A program made the translations under genes and the position numbers. A stretch of DNA of 64,000 nt from contig JADLBD010000180.1 in the NCBI GenBank assembly GCA_020847975.1, positions 1 through 64,000 on the forward strand, in the 5' to 3' direction. The notes beneath the pieces were generated by a model. That model saw only the letters and a program-made list of their open reading frames with translations, made no database searches and was not told the DNA's origin. This DNA comes from Bryobacterales bacterium (GTDB taxonomy: Bacteria > Acidobacteriota > Terriglobia > Bryobacterales > Bryobacteraceae). Below are positions 16,977 through 25,560 of this stretch, piece by piece; positions within the stretch are counted from its first letter, which is position 1, and each line of letters opens with the position of its first letter.

Positions 16977-17744
16977 ATGTGGTTCCTTGTTGTTTGGCTG
17001 CTGGTCCTGTCACCCCTCCCGGCGCAGCAGGGACAGGAAGCCGGACGCCCCGGCTGGCCTTGTGTACCCGGCCGGGCAGTGGATCCGTCCTATCTCGAGG
17101 TGAGCGAATCCTCGGGCGGCCAGGTGTTCCTTTTTCAGAAAGGCGAGATGCAGCATGCCGCGGCGGTGATGAGCGCGCCTTTCACTCATCCGCGGACTCT
17201 GTTCCGGGCCGTAGGCGAGGTCAACGGGGACCGCATCTTCGAATTCCCGGTGGATTCGGGAGTCGAGAGCATGCTGGTGATGGCGTCCATCCAGTGCCGG
17301 AAGGAAGTGGCGCTTCTCGAACCCGGCGGGAGCGAGGTCGCGCCGGCGCGCGCGGCGGCGAACATCGACCTGCGCAGCGGACGTATTGTCCGCGTGGACC
17401 AGCCGGGTTTCGGCGCGTGGAAACTGCGCGTGTCGGGACAGGGCCTGTTTGTCTTTTCGGTGACCGCGAAATCGAAGACTTCGATTGGGAGCGTGCGGTT
17501 CGGTACAGAGGGTGAGATGGAGGTGCGTGCTGCCGGATTCAGCGGGGAGGTGCGGTTCTTTGCGCTGGATGCTCTCGGGCAGCAGGTGGCGGAACTGCCG
17601 GCGCGTTACGACGAGGACGCGCGGTCATACCGCCTCCGCTATGAGGCTCCACAGGGGCAGAGGTATCGGGTGGCGATGATGGCGCGGGATGAGTTGGGAT
17701 GGCCTGTGTTGCGGGTGTATCCGAACCTCTGGGTCCGTTATTAA
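16977..17744 (+). CDS. Secreted protein of unknown function
   Basis: The family of this 255-residue protein is not recognised. Residues 1-17 (MWFLVVWLLVLSPLPAQ) form a signal peptide. The rest is beta-rich with segments such as PGFGAWKLRVSGQGLFVFSV, suggesting one or two immunoglobulin-like sandwich domains. It starts 28 bases after the aldo/keto-reductase-like gene and is probably in the same transcript. The mature protein is expected in the periplasm or outside the cell. Confidence 0.65.
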   Translation: MWFLVVWLLVLSPLPAQQGQEAGRPGWPCVPGRAVDPSYLEVSESSGGQVFLFQKGEMQHAAAVMSAPFTHPRTLFRAVGEVNGDRIFEFPVDSGVESMLVMASIQCRKEVALLEPGGSEVAPARAAANIDLRSGRIVRVDQPGFGAWKLRVSGQGLFVFSVTAKSKTSIGSVRFGTEGEMEVRAAGFSGEVRFFALDALGQQVAELPARYDEDARSYRLRYEAPQGQRYRVAMMARDELGWPVLRVYPNLWVRY

Positions 17745-17758
17745 ATGTGTATTACCAA

Positions 17759-17767
17759 TGATATAAT
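17759..17767 (+). promoter_or_regulatory. Extended -10 promoter of the former higBA module
   Basis: TGATATAAT is a perfect extended -10 element (TGn plus TATAAT), seven bases before the TTG that begins the higB remnant. No good -35 is present, as is acceptable for extended -10 promoters. A palindrome TGATC-C-GATCA (17775-17785) overlaps the old start and could be the HigA operator. Confidence 0.5.
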
Positions 17768-17773
17768 AAACGC

Positions 17774-17895
17774 TTGATCCGATCATTTCACGATCGAGAC
17801 ACTAGTGGTAGTCCGTCAACTCGACATCAAATGCATCGCCGCCATTCCAACGGAAGCAAATCCGATACTGGTCATTCACGCGAATACTGAACTAG
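17774..17895. pseudogene. higB: Scrambled higB toxin remnant
   Basis: Plus-strand codons from TTG at 17774 read MIRSFHDRDT, a typical HigB N-terminus, and then lose similarity. On the minus strand, 17891 down to 17802 reads FSIRVNDQYRICFRWNGG, then DAFDVELTDYH and a stop, which is the classic HigB/RelE C-terminus. The C-terminal piece is therefore inverted, about 50 central codons are gone, and CTAG tetranucleotides (17802-17805 and 17892-17895) mark both edges of the flipped segment. No toxin can be made. The higA Shine-Dalgarno begins exactly at the right-hand edge. Confidence 0.85.
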
Positions 17896-17907
17896 GAGTG
17901 AAACTGC

Positions 17908-18213
17908 ATGGCGGAACGAAAGATCAAGCTTGCCCCGGTCCATCCCGGCGAGATTCTACGCGAAGACTTCATGGCGCCGCTCGGGCTCTCCATCAACGCT
18001 CTGGCGCGGGCGCTCCACACTCCACCCAACCATGTTTCGGCAATCGTAAATAGGAAGCGGGGAATTAGTGCGGTGATGGCGCTCCGCCTGGCTCGCTATT
18101 TCGGGACCTCCGCCGACCTTTGGTTGGGCCTCCAACTCGATTACGAACTCGATGTGGCCCGTGATACGGCAGCCGGGAAGATCAACCGGGAGGTGCTTCC
18201 GCGGGCGAGTTGA
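17908..18213 (+). CDS. higA: HigA-family antitoxin, XRE helix-turn-helix
   Basis: HigA neutralises the HigB mRNA endonuclease and represses its own operon. The 101-residue protein carries the HigA signature HPGEILREDFMAPLGLS (12-28), a helix-turn-helix (INALARALHTPPNHVSAIVN, 29-48), and the conserved RLARYFGTSADLWLGLQ (60-76). It appears intact and has GGAG about nine bases before its ATG. Its toxin partner is destroyed immediately upstream, so it is now an orphan antitoxin or free DNA-binding protein. It overlaps selA tail to tail by 32 bases. Confidence 0.9.
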   Translation: MAERKIKLAPVHPGEILREDFMAPLGLSINALARALHTPPNHVSAIVNRKRGISAVMALRLARYFGTSADLWLGLQLDYELDVARDTAAGKINREVLPRAS

Positions 18214-19528
18214 TCGTCGGCATCCTCCTGAGGACAGCGAGTAGCGCGTCCTCCTCCTCGGGAAAAACCGTGCGCAGATCAAGCAGCAGGCGGTCATCGG
18301 CGATCCTGGCGATGACTGGAGGCTCGGCCGCGCGGAGGCGGCGCTCCCATTCGGCGGCGTTCCGAACGGAAATGGCGATGTGCCAGGTGGGCAGGAACTG
18401 CTCCGGAGTCGACCCGCCGCCGATGACGGACTGGCCGGGCACGATCTGAGCGGGAACACCAGGCAGGGCGGCGAGCAAAGCCTCGGCGCGGGCGCGGATT
18501 TCCTCCGGCTTCAGGCGAATCATGCGGAGCGTGGGAAGAGCGTCCCACTCCTCGAACAGGACGTGGCGGAGCGTTGTTTCAAGAGAGGCGAGGATCAGCT
18601 TGTCGAGGCGCAGCGCGCGAAACATGGGATTGCGGCGAATGCGCTGAATGAGCGGCGCATCGCCCGCAATGATGCCGGCCTGCGGCCCGCCGAGGAGTTT
18701 GTCGCCGCTGAAGCTGACGGCATTGACTCCTGCACCCAGCGATTGCTGGGCGAGCGGTTCGTCAATGCCGTAAGGGATGAGATCGACGAGGCAGCCGCTG
18801 CCGAGGTCCTCGTAGACAGGGATGCCGTGTTCGCGGCCGAGGGCGGCAATCTCCTCGCGGGATGGCTGGGCGGTGAACCCTTCGATGCGGAAGTTGCTCG
18901 GGTGAACAATCAGCAGCAGACGCGTGCGGTCACTGATGGCGCGGCGGAAGTCGTCAACGTGGGTTCGGTTGGTGGTTCCGACTTCTTTCAGTTGCACCCC
19001 TGCGCGCTGCATGATGTCCGGGATGCGGAAGCCGTCGCCGATCTCGATCAACTGGCCGCGGGAGACGATGACTTCGGCTCCGGCGGCAAGTTCCTGAAGC
19101 ACGAGATAGACGGCGGCGGCGTTGTTGTTGACGGTGATGGCGGGCTTGCCGAGGATGCATTCGAGCAGCGCGCCGCAGTGCGCGTCGCGCTTGCCGCGCC
19201 GCCCGCGAGCGAGGTCGTACTCGAGGTTCGAATAGCCCTCGGGCACGGACATGGCTGCAAGCGGCGCTCGGCCGAGGTTGGTGTGCAGAATCACGCCGGT
19301 GGCATTGATGACGCGCCGAAGCGAGGCGCTGCGCAAGGCCGACAGCGAGGCAATCACCTGGCTGTCGATAGCGACGTCCGCCGCGCCCCCGCGCAGTTGT
19401 TCGCGCGCATCGGCGAGGACGCGCCGGATTTCGGCAATCAGCAGCCGGCGCGGGTAGCCGAAGCCTGCGAGACGGAGCGCGACTTCGTCAACGGAGGGCA
19501 GCAGGCGTAGGCGTTCGGCAATCTCCAT
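18182..19528 (-). CDS. selA: L-seryl-tRNA(Sec) selenium transferase
   Basis: SelA converts seryl-tRNA(Sec) to selenocysteyl-tRNA(Sec) with selenophosphate, using PLP. The 448-residue protein has the N-terminal LPSVDEVAL helix, RVINATGVILHTNLGRAPL (72-90), and the PLP lysine in SFSGDKLLGGPQAG (Lys277). Length and motifs are those of a functional bacterial enzyme. It directly follows a PIG-L gene (start codon adjacent to that stop) and an S9 peptidase. No selB, selC or selD is visible within the window, so the rest of the pathway would have to lie elsewhere. The 3' end overlaps higA on the other strand. Confidence 0.93.
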   Translation of the reverse strand: MEIAERLRLLPSVDEVALRLAGFGYPRRLLIAEIRRVLADAREQLRGGAADVAIDSQVIASLSALRSASLRRVINATGVILHTNLGRAPLAAMSVPEGYSNLEYDLARGRRGKRDAHCGALLECILGKPAITVNNNAAAVYLVLQELAAGAEVIVSRGQLIEIGDGFRIPDIMQRAGVQLKEVGTTNRTHVDDFRRAISDRTRLLLIVHPSNFRIEGFTAQPSREEIAALGREHGIPVYEDLGSGCLVDLIPYGIDEPLAQQSLGAGVNAVSFSGDKLLGGPQAGIIAGDAPLIQRIRRNPMFRALRLDKLILASLETTLRHVLFEEWDALPTLRMIRLKPEEIRARAEALLAALPGVPAQIVPGQSVIGGGSTPEQFLPTWHIAISVRNAAEWERRLRAAEPPVIARIADDRLLLDLRTVFPEEEDALLAVLRRMPTINSPAEAPPG

Positions 19529-20383
19529 TTACTTGGGGAACAGCGTGCGCAACTGCGCAAGAGTGGGCTGGCGGCCGTATTCGCACAGCTCGAATGTTTC
19601 GACGCGCTTGATGCGATCCGCCGCCCCGGGCCCGTAGATCTCCTCGATCGCTTTCCGGACAGCGGCCGGGTGGGGGCGGGTGCGCTGCTTGCTCAGCCAC
19701 TCCTTGCGAGCCTGTTTGTCTTTCGGCACCTGGTCGAGCGTGTGATCCACCCAGGGAAGCCATTCGTAAACCTGGGAAACATGGGCGTCCAGGGAGTTGA
19801 CCTTCGTTTCCCACACATCGTCAATGTTCACCACCACATCGGGACGGAAAGGCGCTGGTTTCTGGAAGCCGTCCTGGTAGTAAAGGAAAATCGGATTATC
19901 GTGCAGCGGCGGAGTGTCGGGAACGATGTTCGGCACGACAACCATGTAAGCGGCATCCTGCACCAAAACCCCCGTATAGCGGTGATCGGGATGGTAATCA
20001 TTGGGCCGCGGCGCCACCACGATGTCGGCCTTCCACTTCCGAATCGCGCGAATGATCTGTTTGCGCACTTCGACATTGGGCGTGAGTTCGCCGTCGTGAT
20101 TGTCAAGGACCTCGTATTCGGCGATACCGAGCCGGCGCGCCGATTCCTGGGTTTCCAGATAGCGGCGCTTGGCAAGCATGCCTCCGCCCATCTCCTGGTG
20201 GCCGGCGTCGCCGTTGGTGACGGAAAGGAACTTCACCATATGTCCGGCGCGGGCGAACTTGGCGGCCGTGGCTGCAAACTTGATGTCGCAGTCATCGGGA
20301 TGCGCGCCGATGGCGATGATGCGGAGTTTTTGTTGAGCCTGCATGGTCACAGCAAGCAGAAAGATGAGTGCGAGGCGGGGCAT
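19529..20383 (-). CDS. Exported PIG-L/LmbE-family deacetylase
   Basis: PIG-L proteins are zinc-dependent N-acetyl-sugar deacetylases. The 284-residue protein has a signal peptide (MPRLALIFLLAVTMQAQQ), the zinc-site motif GAHPDDCD (about 27-34), and the distal RPNDYHPDHR (about 126-135) that supplies the other histidine. An AAGGAG lies seven bases before the ATG. It sits 12 bases after the S9 peptidase and abuts selA, so the three are one transcript. A role in periplasmic aminosugar or thiol-glycoside processing is an inference. Confidence 0.85.
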   Translation of the reverse strand: MPRLALIFLLAVTMQAQQKLRIIAIGAHPDDCDIKFAATAAKFARAGHMVKFLSVTNGDAGHQEMGGGMLAKRRYLETQESARRLGIAEYEVLDNHDGELTPNVEVRKQIIRAIRKWKADIVVAPRPNDYHPDHRYTGVLVQDAAYMVVVPNIVPDTPPLHDNPIFLYYQDGFQKPAPFRPDVVVNIDDVWETKVNSLDAHVSQVYEWLPWVDHTLDQVPKDKQARKEWLSKQRTRPHPAAVRKAIEEIYGPGAADRIKRVETFELCEYGRQPTLAQLRTLFPK

Positions 20384-20395
20384 GATGGCGCTCCT

Positions 20396-22447
20396 TCAGG
20401 GTTGCGTCGGCTTACGGGTCCACTCGGTGACCCAATCAAGGAATGAGTTGTACCACAGAACGGAATTCAGCGGCTTGAGAATCCAGTGGCCTTCATCGGG
20501 AAAGAGAATGAGCTTCGAGGGCACCTTCTTCATTTGCAATGCGGTGAACAGTTGCTGGCCCTGGCCAATGGGGACGCGGTAATCCAACTCGCCTTGAATG
20601 ACGAGCGTAGGGGTCTTGAACTCGTTGACGAAATAGCTGGGAGACCAGCGCTGGTAGACCTCGGGGTTATCCCAGGGCATGCCGCGGAATTCCCACAGCG
20701 GAAACCAGAGTTCTTCCGTGGTTCCCGCCATGCTGCGCAGATCGAAAACTCCGGCGTGAGAGACGAAGGCCTTGAAGCGCTGCGTATGGCCCAGCATCCA
20801 GTTGATCATGTAGCCGCCGTAGCTGCCCCCCGCTGCGGCAAAGCGATCCGGGTCGGCATACGGCTGGCCGGCAACGTAATCCACCACAGCCATGATGTCG
20901 TCATAAACTTTGCCGCCCCAATCAGAATTGATGTCGTCGGTGAACTTCTGACCGTATCCGGTCGAGCCTCGGGGATTCGGCATGACGATGACAAATCCGG
21001 CGGCGGCGAAGACCTGCGGATTCCAACGATAGCTCCAACTCTCTGACCATGCGCCTTGCGGACCGCCGTGGATGAGGAAAAGCACGGGGTATTTCTTCTT
21101 CGGGTCGAAGCCGGGCGGCTTGAGAAGAAAGCTTTGCACCTTGGCATCCTCCGCCCCGGTAACCCAGAAATCCTCGAACGGCGGCAGGGAGTATTCGGCG
21201 AGCAGGGCATCATTCAGGTGGGTGAGCGCAGTAGCCGGGCCGCCGGTGGAAGCCACGGTGTAGATTTCCGTAGGGTGCGACCCGGTCTGCTCGGTGTAGA
21301 TCATGTTCTTGCCGTCAGCGGAGAACTGCACATCGTCAATGGCGCCCGCGCCGCTGATGAGAATGCGCGAGGCGCCGCCCGTGACGGGGATCATCTGAAG
21401 GACAGTACGCCCGCGGTCTTCCGTGACGAAGAAGAGGCGTTTCGAGTCTGCGGACCAGGACATGCTCTCCACGTTCCGGTCGATGTTTTCCGTCAGAACC
21501 GTGGTGCGCGCGCTGGCGCGATCGAGGACCACCAGACGCCAGCGGTCGCTTTCATAACCGGCGCGCTGCTGCTGGCGGAATGCGATCCAGCGGCCATCCG
21601 GCGAGTACAGCGGAGAATTGTCGGCGGCGGCGTTGACGGTGATCTTGCGGGATTCCCCGCCTTCCATGGGCACGACGTAGAGTTCGGAGTTGGTGCTGAC
21701 GGCCGGTTCGGGGTCGGGATTCATGACATAGCAGAGTTCCTTGCCGTCCGGCGAGATGGCGTAGTCATCGGGACCGCCGAGAGAGAACGGGGGGACAAGG
21801 CGTGGTCCCGGCGTCAGGTCTTTGGGCGAGCCGCCCTCGAGGGGAACAGCCAGCAGGTGAGCGCGGCGGGCAGTCTGGTATTCGGTCCAGTGGCGATAAA
21901 GAAGTGACGTATAAATGCGCGCCTTCACCTTCGAAGTCTTCTCTTCCTCCAGATGCTTCTTGTTGCACGCGTCGTCGGGACAATCGGGATAGACCTCGCT
22001 GTTGAAGACCACCGCCTTCCCGTCGGGAGAGAACAGGACGCCTGAAGCCTCCGTGCTCACATTGGTGACCTGCCGCGAGTTGGCTCCGTCGGGGTCCATC
22101 AGCCAGACCTGAGACGATCCGCCGCGATTGGAGACAAAGGCAATATGCTTGGAATCGGGCGACCAGCGGGGCCGTTCATTTGTGGTCCCTTCGTTGGTAA
22201 TTCTCCTCGGAGTGCCGCCCGCCACGGGAACCACCCAAATCTGCTTTGGCTTCGTGTTCTTGTCGAGGTCGATCGTCTGAACCGTGAATGCAACTGTGGT
22301 TCCATCAGGCGATACCTGCGGCTCACTGATGCGGGAAATGCGCATCATCGCCTGCACATCGAACGGTTTTTTCTGCGCCAGCAGCGCAGGGACGGCCAAC
22401 ATCACGGAAAGTGCCACAAACCGCATATTGACGATTGTAGCTGCCAT
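20396..22447 (-). CDS. Exported S9 prolyl-oligopeptidase-type peptidase
   Basis: This 683-residue serine peptidase of the acylaminoacyl-peptidase/DPP group has a signal peptide (RFVALSVMLAVPALLAQ), then a TolB/WD-type beta-propeller (residues about 35-420, repeated SPDG and SADGK motifs), then an alpha/beta-hydrolase domain. The nucleophile elbow is GGSYGG with Ser542; ELDYRVP supplies the Asp and DEGHW the His. The start could be the internal ATG at 22426 (MRFVALS), which would place the signal peptide at the very N-terminus; the upstream ATG has a GGAAAG before it. It heads the operon with PIG-L and selA. Confidence 0.9.
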   Translation of the reverse strand: MAATIVNMRFVALSVMLAVPALLAQKKPFDVQAMMRISRISEPQVSPDGTTVAFTVQTIDLDKNTKPKQIWVVPVAGGTPRRITNEGTTNERPRWSPDSKHIAFVSNRGGSSQVWLMDPDGANSRQVTNVSTEASGVLFSPDGKAVVFNSEVYPDCPDDACNKKHLEEEKTSKVKARIYTSLLYRHWTEYQTARRAHLLAVPLEGGSPKDLTPGPRLVPPFSLGGPDDYAISPDGKELCYVMNPDPEPAVSTNSELYVVPMEGGESRKITVNAAADNSPLYSPDGRWIAFRQQQRAGYESDRWRLVVLDRASARTTVLTENIDRNVESMSWSADSKRLFFVTEDRGRTVLQMIPVTGGASRILISGAGAIDDVQFSADGKNMIYTEQTGSHPTEIYTVASTGGPATALTHLNDALLAEYSLPPFEDFWVTGAEDAKVQSFLLKPPGFDPKKKYPVLFLIHGGPQGAWSESWSYRWNPQVFAAAGFVIVMPNPRGSTGYGQKFTDDINSDWGGKVYDDIMAVVDYVAGQPYADPDRFAAAGGSYGGYMINWMLGHTQRFKAFVSHAGVFDLRSMAGTTEELWFPLWEFRGMPWDNPEVYQRWSPSYFVNEFKTPTLVIQGELDYRVPIGQGQQLFTALQMKKVPSKLILFPDEGHWILKPLNSVLWYNSFLDWVTEWTRKPTQP

Positions 22448-22502
22448 GACTTTCCGCTGTCTGAACTGCTGGTGGCGCTTCCAGGTCGCGCGGGAACGCC
22501 GG

Positions 22503-23906
22503 CTACTTCGTCACCACGAAGCGGTCCACTTCCTTGCCGTTTTCATCCACCTGGCGGACCGTCAGCTTCGAGTCTTCGGCATCGGCGAGGGTGAACGAGT
22601 GCACATTCGACACGAAGCGTGTGGTGAACTCCTGCCAGGACTCCGGCTTGTTCTCCTGCTCCGGATTGTAGAGACGCGCGCCGCCCGCGCCGGTGACAAG
22701 ATAGAGAACCCCATTGGGTTTGGTGTGGGCGACCCCATCGTAGGTCTTGTCGATGGTCCACTTCCCGTCCACGTCGGAGCGCCATTCCTCCGGTTTCTCA
22801 GGAACCAGCCGCAAGGGATGGCTGCGCTGGTAATTGTGCACGTGACCGGCGAAAACGATGTCGACCTTGCCCTGCTCGAAGATCGGGGCGAGCAGCCGCA
22901 TCCACTGGTCCTTGAAATGGGCCTTCGAGGAGTTGAACCCGGGATGATGGAAGATGACGAAGCGCCACTTGGCGGATTGCGCGGAGGCGAGGTCCTTCTC
23001 CAACCACGTGCGCAGAACGGGCGAGGTCCACTCGGCGTACTTGTTGGAATCGAGTACGGTCCAGTGCGAGTTGCCGTAATCGAAGGAGTAGCTGGCCATG
23101 CGCGGGAACTGTTTGCCCGCGGAATCGAGGAATGTCTGGAGCGCGGCAGCGGGTCCTTTGGCCGGCGGCGCGCCGGCGTCGGAAACGGAGGACAGCGGAC
23201 CGTTGAGCGGCATGGACCAATACAGGAAGTACGCAAGCCCATCGGGCGTGGAGCCGAGGTCAGAGCCGCCGATATCGTGATTCCCTGGTGAGGAGACGAA
23301 CAGCGTGGAACGAATCAGAGGGGCCCCGGCATCCGGCGCCGCTGTTTCCGAGTTGTAGATGGGAAAATATTTTTTCTGATATTCGGAGATGAGGCCTTTG
23401 CTGTAAACGATGTCGCCCGTAATGGCCACGAAGTCAGGTTTGGCCTGCCAGGCGTAATAGGCGACCCCCTTTTGCCCGGGCGTATTCTGGCCGCAATCCC
23501 CGAACACCACGAAGCGGGTAGGTGATCCGGCCGGCTTGCGGGCGTGGGCGGCGGATTCGAAGACCGGCTTGCCGGCCAGCAGAACCCGGTAGTGGTATTC
23601 GAAGCCCGGAGTGAGGCCCCGGAAGTCCGCGGCGTACACACGGTGCGGCGGGATGCCGGCGGCGGCGACGCGGCGCAGCAGGGTGGCTTTCACCGCCTGC
23701 CACGCGGTTACTCCCTTGGCGCGATATTGCGCCGACCATACCGCATCCTGGTCAGCGGCGTGCCACAGGATGCGAATCTGCTCTCTTCGCGGGAGTTTCG
23801 GGTTGTCTCCTAACTGCACATAAGGTTCAGCGAGAAACGGGCTGTCCGGCGGCGCGGCTGCACACGCGAGGGCCAGCAGAGCGGAACATAAAAGAAACTT
23901 GCGCAT
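22503..23906 (-). CDS. Exported metallophosphoesterase, purple-acid-phosphatase type
   Basis: This 467-residue protein has a Sec signal (MRKFLLCSALLALACAAA). Residues about 45-120 form a fibronectin-like N-domain of the purple acid phosphatase type, and the catalytic domain follows with FGDCGQ, ITGDIVY, SPGNHD, FHHPGF and GHVHNY, which are the five metal-binding blocks of calcineurin-like phosphoesterases. A beta-rich C-terminal strip ends the protein. It is likely periplasmic and releases phosphate from organic esters. The gene is monocistronic, on the same strand as the S9 peptidase operon and 55 bases ahead of it. Confidence 0.88.
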   Translation of the reverse strand: MRKFLLCSALLALACAAAPPDSPFLAEPYVQLGDNPKLPRREQIRILWHAADQDAVWSAQYRAKGVTAWQAVKATLLRRVAAAGIPPHRVYAADFRGLTPGFEYHYRVLLAGKPVFESAAHARKPAGSPTRFVVFGDCGQNTPGQKGVAYYAWQAKPDFVAITGDIVYSKGLISEYQKKYFPIYNSETAAPDAGAPLIRSTLFVSSPGNHDIGGSDLGSTPDGLAYFLYWSMPLNGPLSSVSDAGAPPAKGPAAALQTFLDSAGKQFPRMASYSFDYGNSHWTVLDSNKYAEWTSPVLRTWLEKDLASAQSAKWRFVIFHHPGFNSSKAHFKDQWMRLLAPIFEQGKVDIVFAGHVHNYQRSHPLRLVPEKPEEWRSDVDGKWTIDKTYDGVAHTKPNGVLYLVTGAGGARLYNPEQENKPESWQEFTTRFVSNVHSFTLADAEDSKLTVRQVDENGKEVDRFVVTK

Positions 23907-24027
23907 CCTCTGTCAATGTAGCGTACCCGTCTCAGAGATGACTCCACAGCCGGGCGGATCGCCTGATGCAGGGCGTTTCCCAAGATCTTTCGTTTCTACA
24001 GCAGCGGGAACCACGACAGTGAACCCA

Positions 24028-25419
24028 CTACGCGGCCGTCGCCCCGGTCTCCGCGGGCGCGATATTCTGGTTCACTCGAAACAGATTGCCGGGGTCGTAC
24101 TTCGCCTTGATGCGGCGCAATTTCGCATAATTGCTGCCGTAGGTGGCTTCCACGCGTCCAGAGCCCTCCTCCATCATGAAGTTGACGTAGGCGCCGGGAG
24201 CGGAGTAGGGGTGCAGGGCTTCCCAGTAGCTGCGCGCCCAGGCGGAGATTTTCTCCTTGTTGGCGGGGTCCGGATCGATGCCTCCAATCACTCCGGCCCA
24301 CTTGGTATTGCGGTAGCTGAAAGCGGTGGCATCCTGGGCGACGCGGTGGACCGCGCCGTTGATGGGGTAAAGGTGCATCGTGGATAGCAGGGAGGGCGGA
24401 TTGGAGCCGTAGCGGATATGCAGGGCGATCGCCTCATCGGAGAGATGGTCGACGAAGTCGGCTTTCCAGTACCATTGGAGGCCGCTCGGGAGGAGGCCGT
24501 CGAACAAGGTATTGAGTACGGGAAGAGGCATGGGGCCGACGCCGGTGAGCAGGGGTTTGGGCCAGGCGGCGACGGGAGCGAGGAGTTGATTGGTGCGCTC
24601 CATGTTTTCCGTCGAACACCACACCACGCCGCAGACCTTGCGGAGGTGTAAGTCCGGGGGAAAGAGCGGCACGGGGGGAACGGTCATGAAGGCGAAGAAG
24701 CCGTTGATCTCTTCCGGGGCGCCGGTGATGAAGTCTTCATAGCAGCGCATGACTTCGGCGGCGTCTTCGAGGTTCCAGAACATGGGGCCGGCACAAACCA
24801 TGGCGGTGGGCTGCATGCGGAAAGTGAAGTTCGTGACGACCCCGAAATTGCCGCCTCCGCCGCGCAGGGCCCAGAAGAGATCCGGGTTTTCGGTTTCGCT
24901 GGCGCGGGCGAAGGAGCCGTCGGCCAGCACGACGTCGGCGGCCAGCAGGTGATCGATCGTCAGCCCGTACTTGCGGGAGAGATGGCCGATGCCGCCGCCC
25001 AGGGTTATGCCGCCGACGCCGGTGGTGGAGACGATTCCGGAAGGAACGCAGCAACCGAAGGCGTGGGCGGCGTGATCCACATCGCCCAACAGCGCGCCTC
25101 CGGCGGCATCGATTGTGCCTGCGGCGGGATCAGGGCGGACCCAGCGCATGCGGGACAGGTCGATGACGAGACCATCGTCGACGCTGCCGAGGCCCGGGCC
25201 GTTATGGCCGCCGCCGCGGATGGCGAGCGGGAGCGCGGAGTCGCGGGCGTAGTTCACCGAAGTCATGACGTCTGCCACATCGACGCAGCGGACAATGAGC
25301 GCGGGCCTCTTGTCGATCATGGCGTTGTAGAGTTTGCGGGCCTCATGGTAGCCGGCATCGTCCGGCTGGATCACTTCGCCGCGAATGCCGGCGCGAAACT
25401 GTATATGGTCACTTGACAT
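24028..25419 (-). CDS. FAD-linked oxidase, berberine-bridge-enzyme type
   Basis: This 463-residue flavoprotein oxidase has an FAD_binding_4 domain with IRGGGHNGPG (His72, the usual covalent FAD ligand) and STTGVGGITLGGGIGHLSRK further on. The C-terminal BBE motif has YVNFMMEEG and YGSNYAKLRRIKAKYDP(G)N. Such enzymes oxidise alcohols, sugars or secondary metabolites and pass electrons to O2. The ATG at 25419 is preferred because AAGGA precedes it; an upstream in-frame start at 25461 is less likely. No signal peptide is seen. It is divergent from the MDR gene. Confidence 0.88.
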   Translation of the reverse strand: MSSDHIQFRAGIRGEVIQPDDAGYHEARKLYNAMIDKRPALIVRCVDVADVMTSVNYARDSALPLAIRGGGHNGPGLGSVDDGLVIDLSRMRWVRPDPAAGTIDAAGGALLGDVDHAAHAFGCCVPSGIVSTTGVGGITLGGGIGHLSRKYGLTIDHLLAADVVLADGSFARASETENPDLFWALRGGGGNFGVVTNFTFRMQPTAMVCAGPMFWNLEDAAEVMRCYEDFITGAPEEINGFFAFMTVPPVPLFPPDLHLRKVCGVVWCSTENMERTNQLLAPVAAWPKPLLTGVGPMPLPVLNTLFDGLLPSGLQWYWKADFVDHLSDEAIALHIRYGSNPPSLLSTMHLYPINGAVHRVAQDATAFSYRNTKWAGVIGGIDPDPANKEKISAWARSYWEALHPYSAPGAYVNFMMEEGSGRVEATYGSNYAKLRRIKAKYDPGNLFRVNQNIAPAETGATAA

Positions 25420-25560
25420 TCCTTGGTTCCCCTCTTGGGGTTGGATAATACCACTATCCACGCTCGTGATCGAGCCTCACATCGATGATTCCTCCGGCCC
25501 TTGGGAAGCAAGTGGCCGGTTCGACAATCCGGATGTATGCTGGCAGGAAGCGAGGAATCC

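Noticed and set aside
16977-17744. Overlapping 182-codon frame at 16967-17515 as an alternative gene
   Set aside because: Arg/Gly/Ser-rich composition typical of a shifted frame; the 255-codon frame has a signal peptide and beta-strand pattern.
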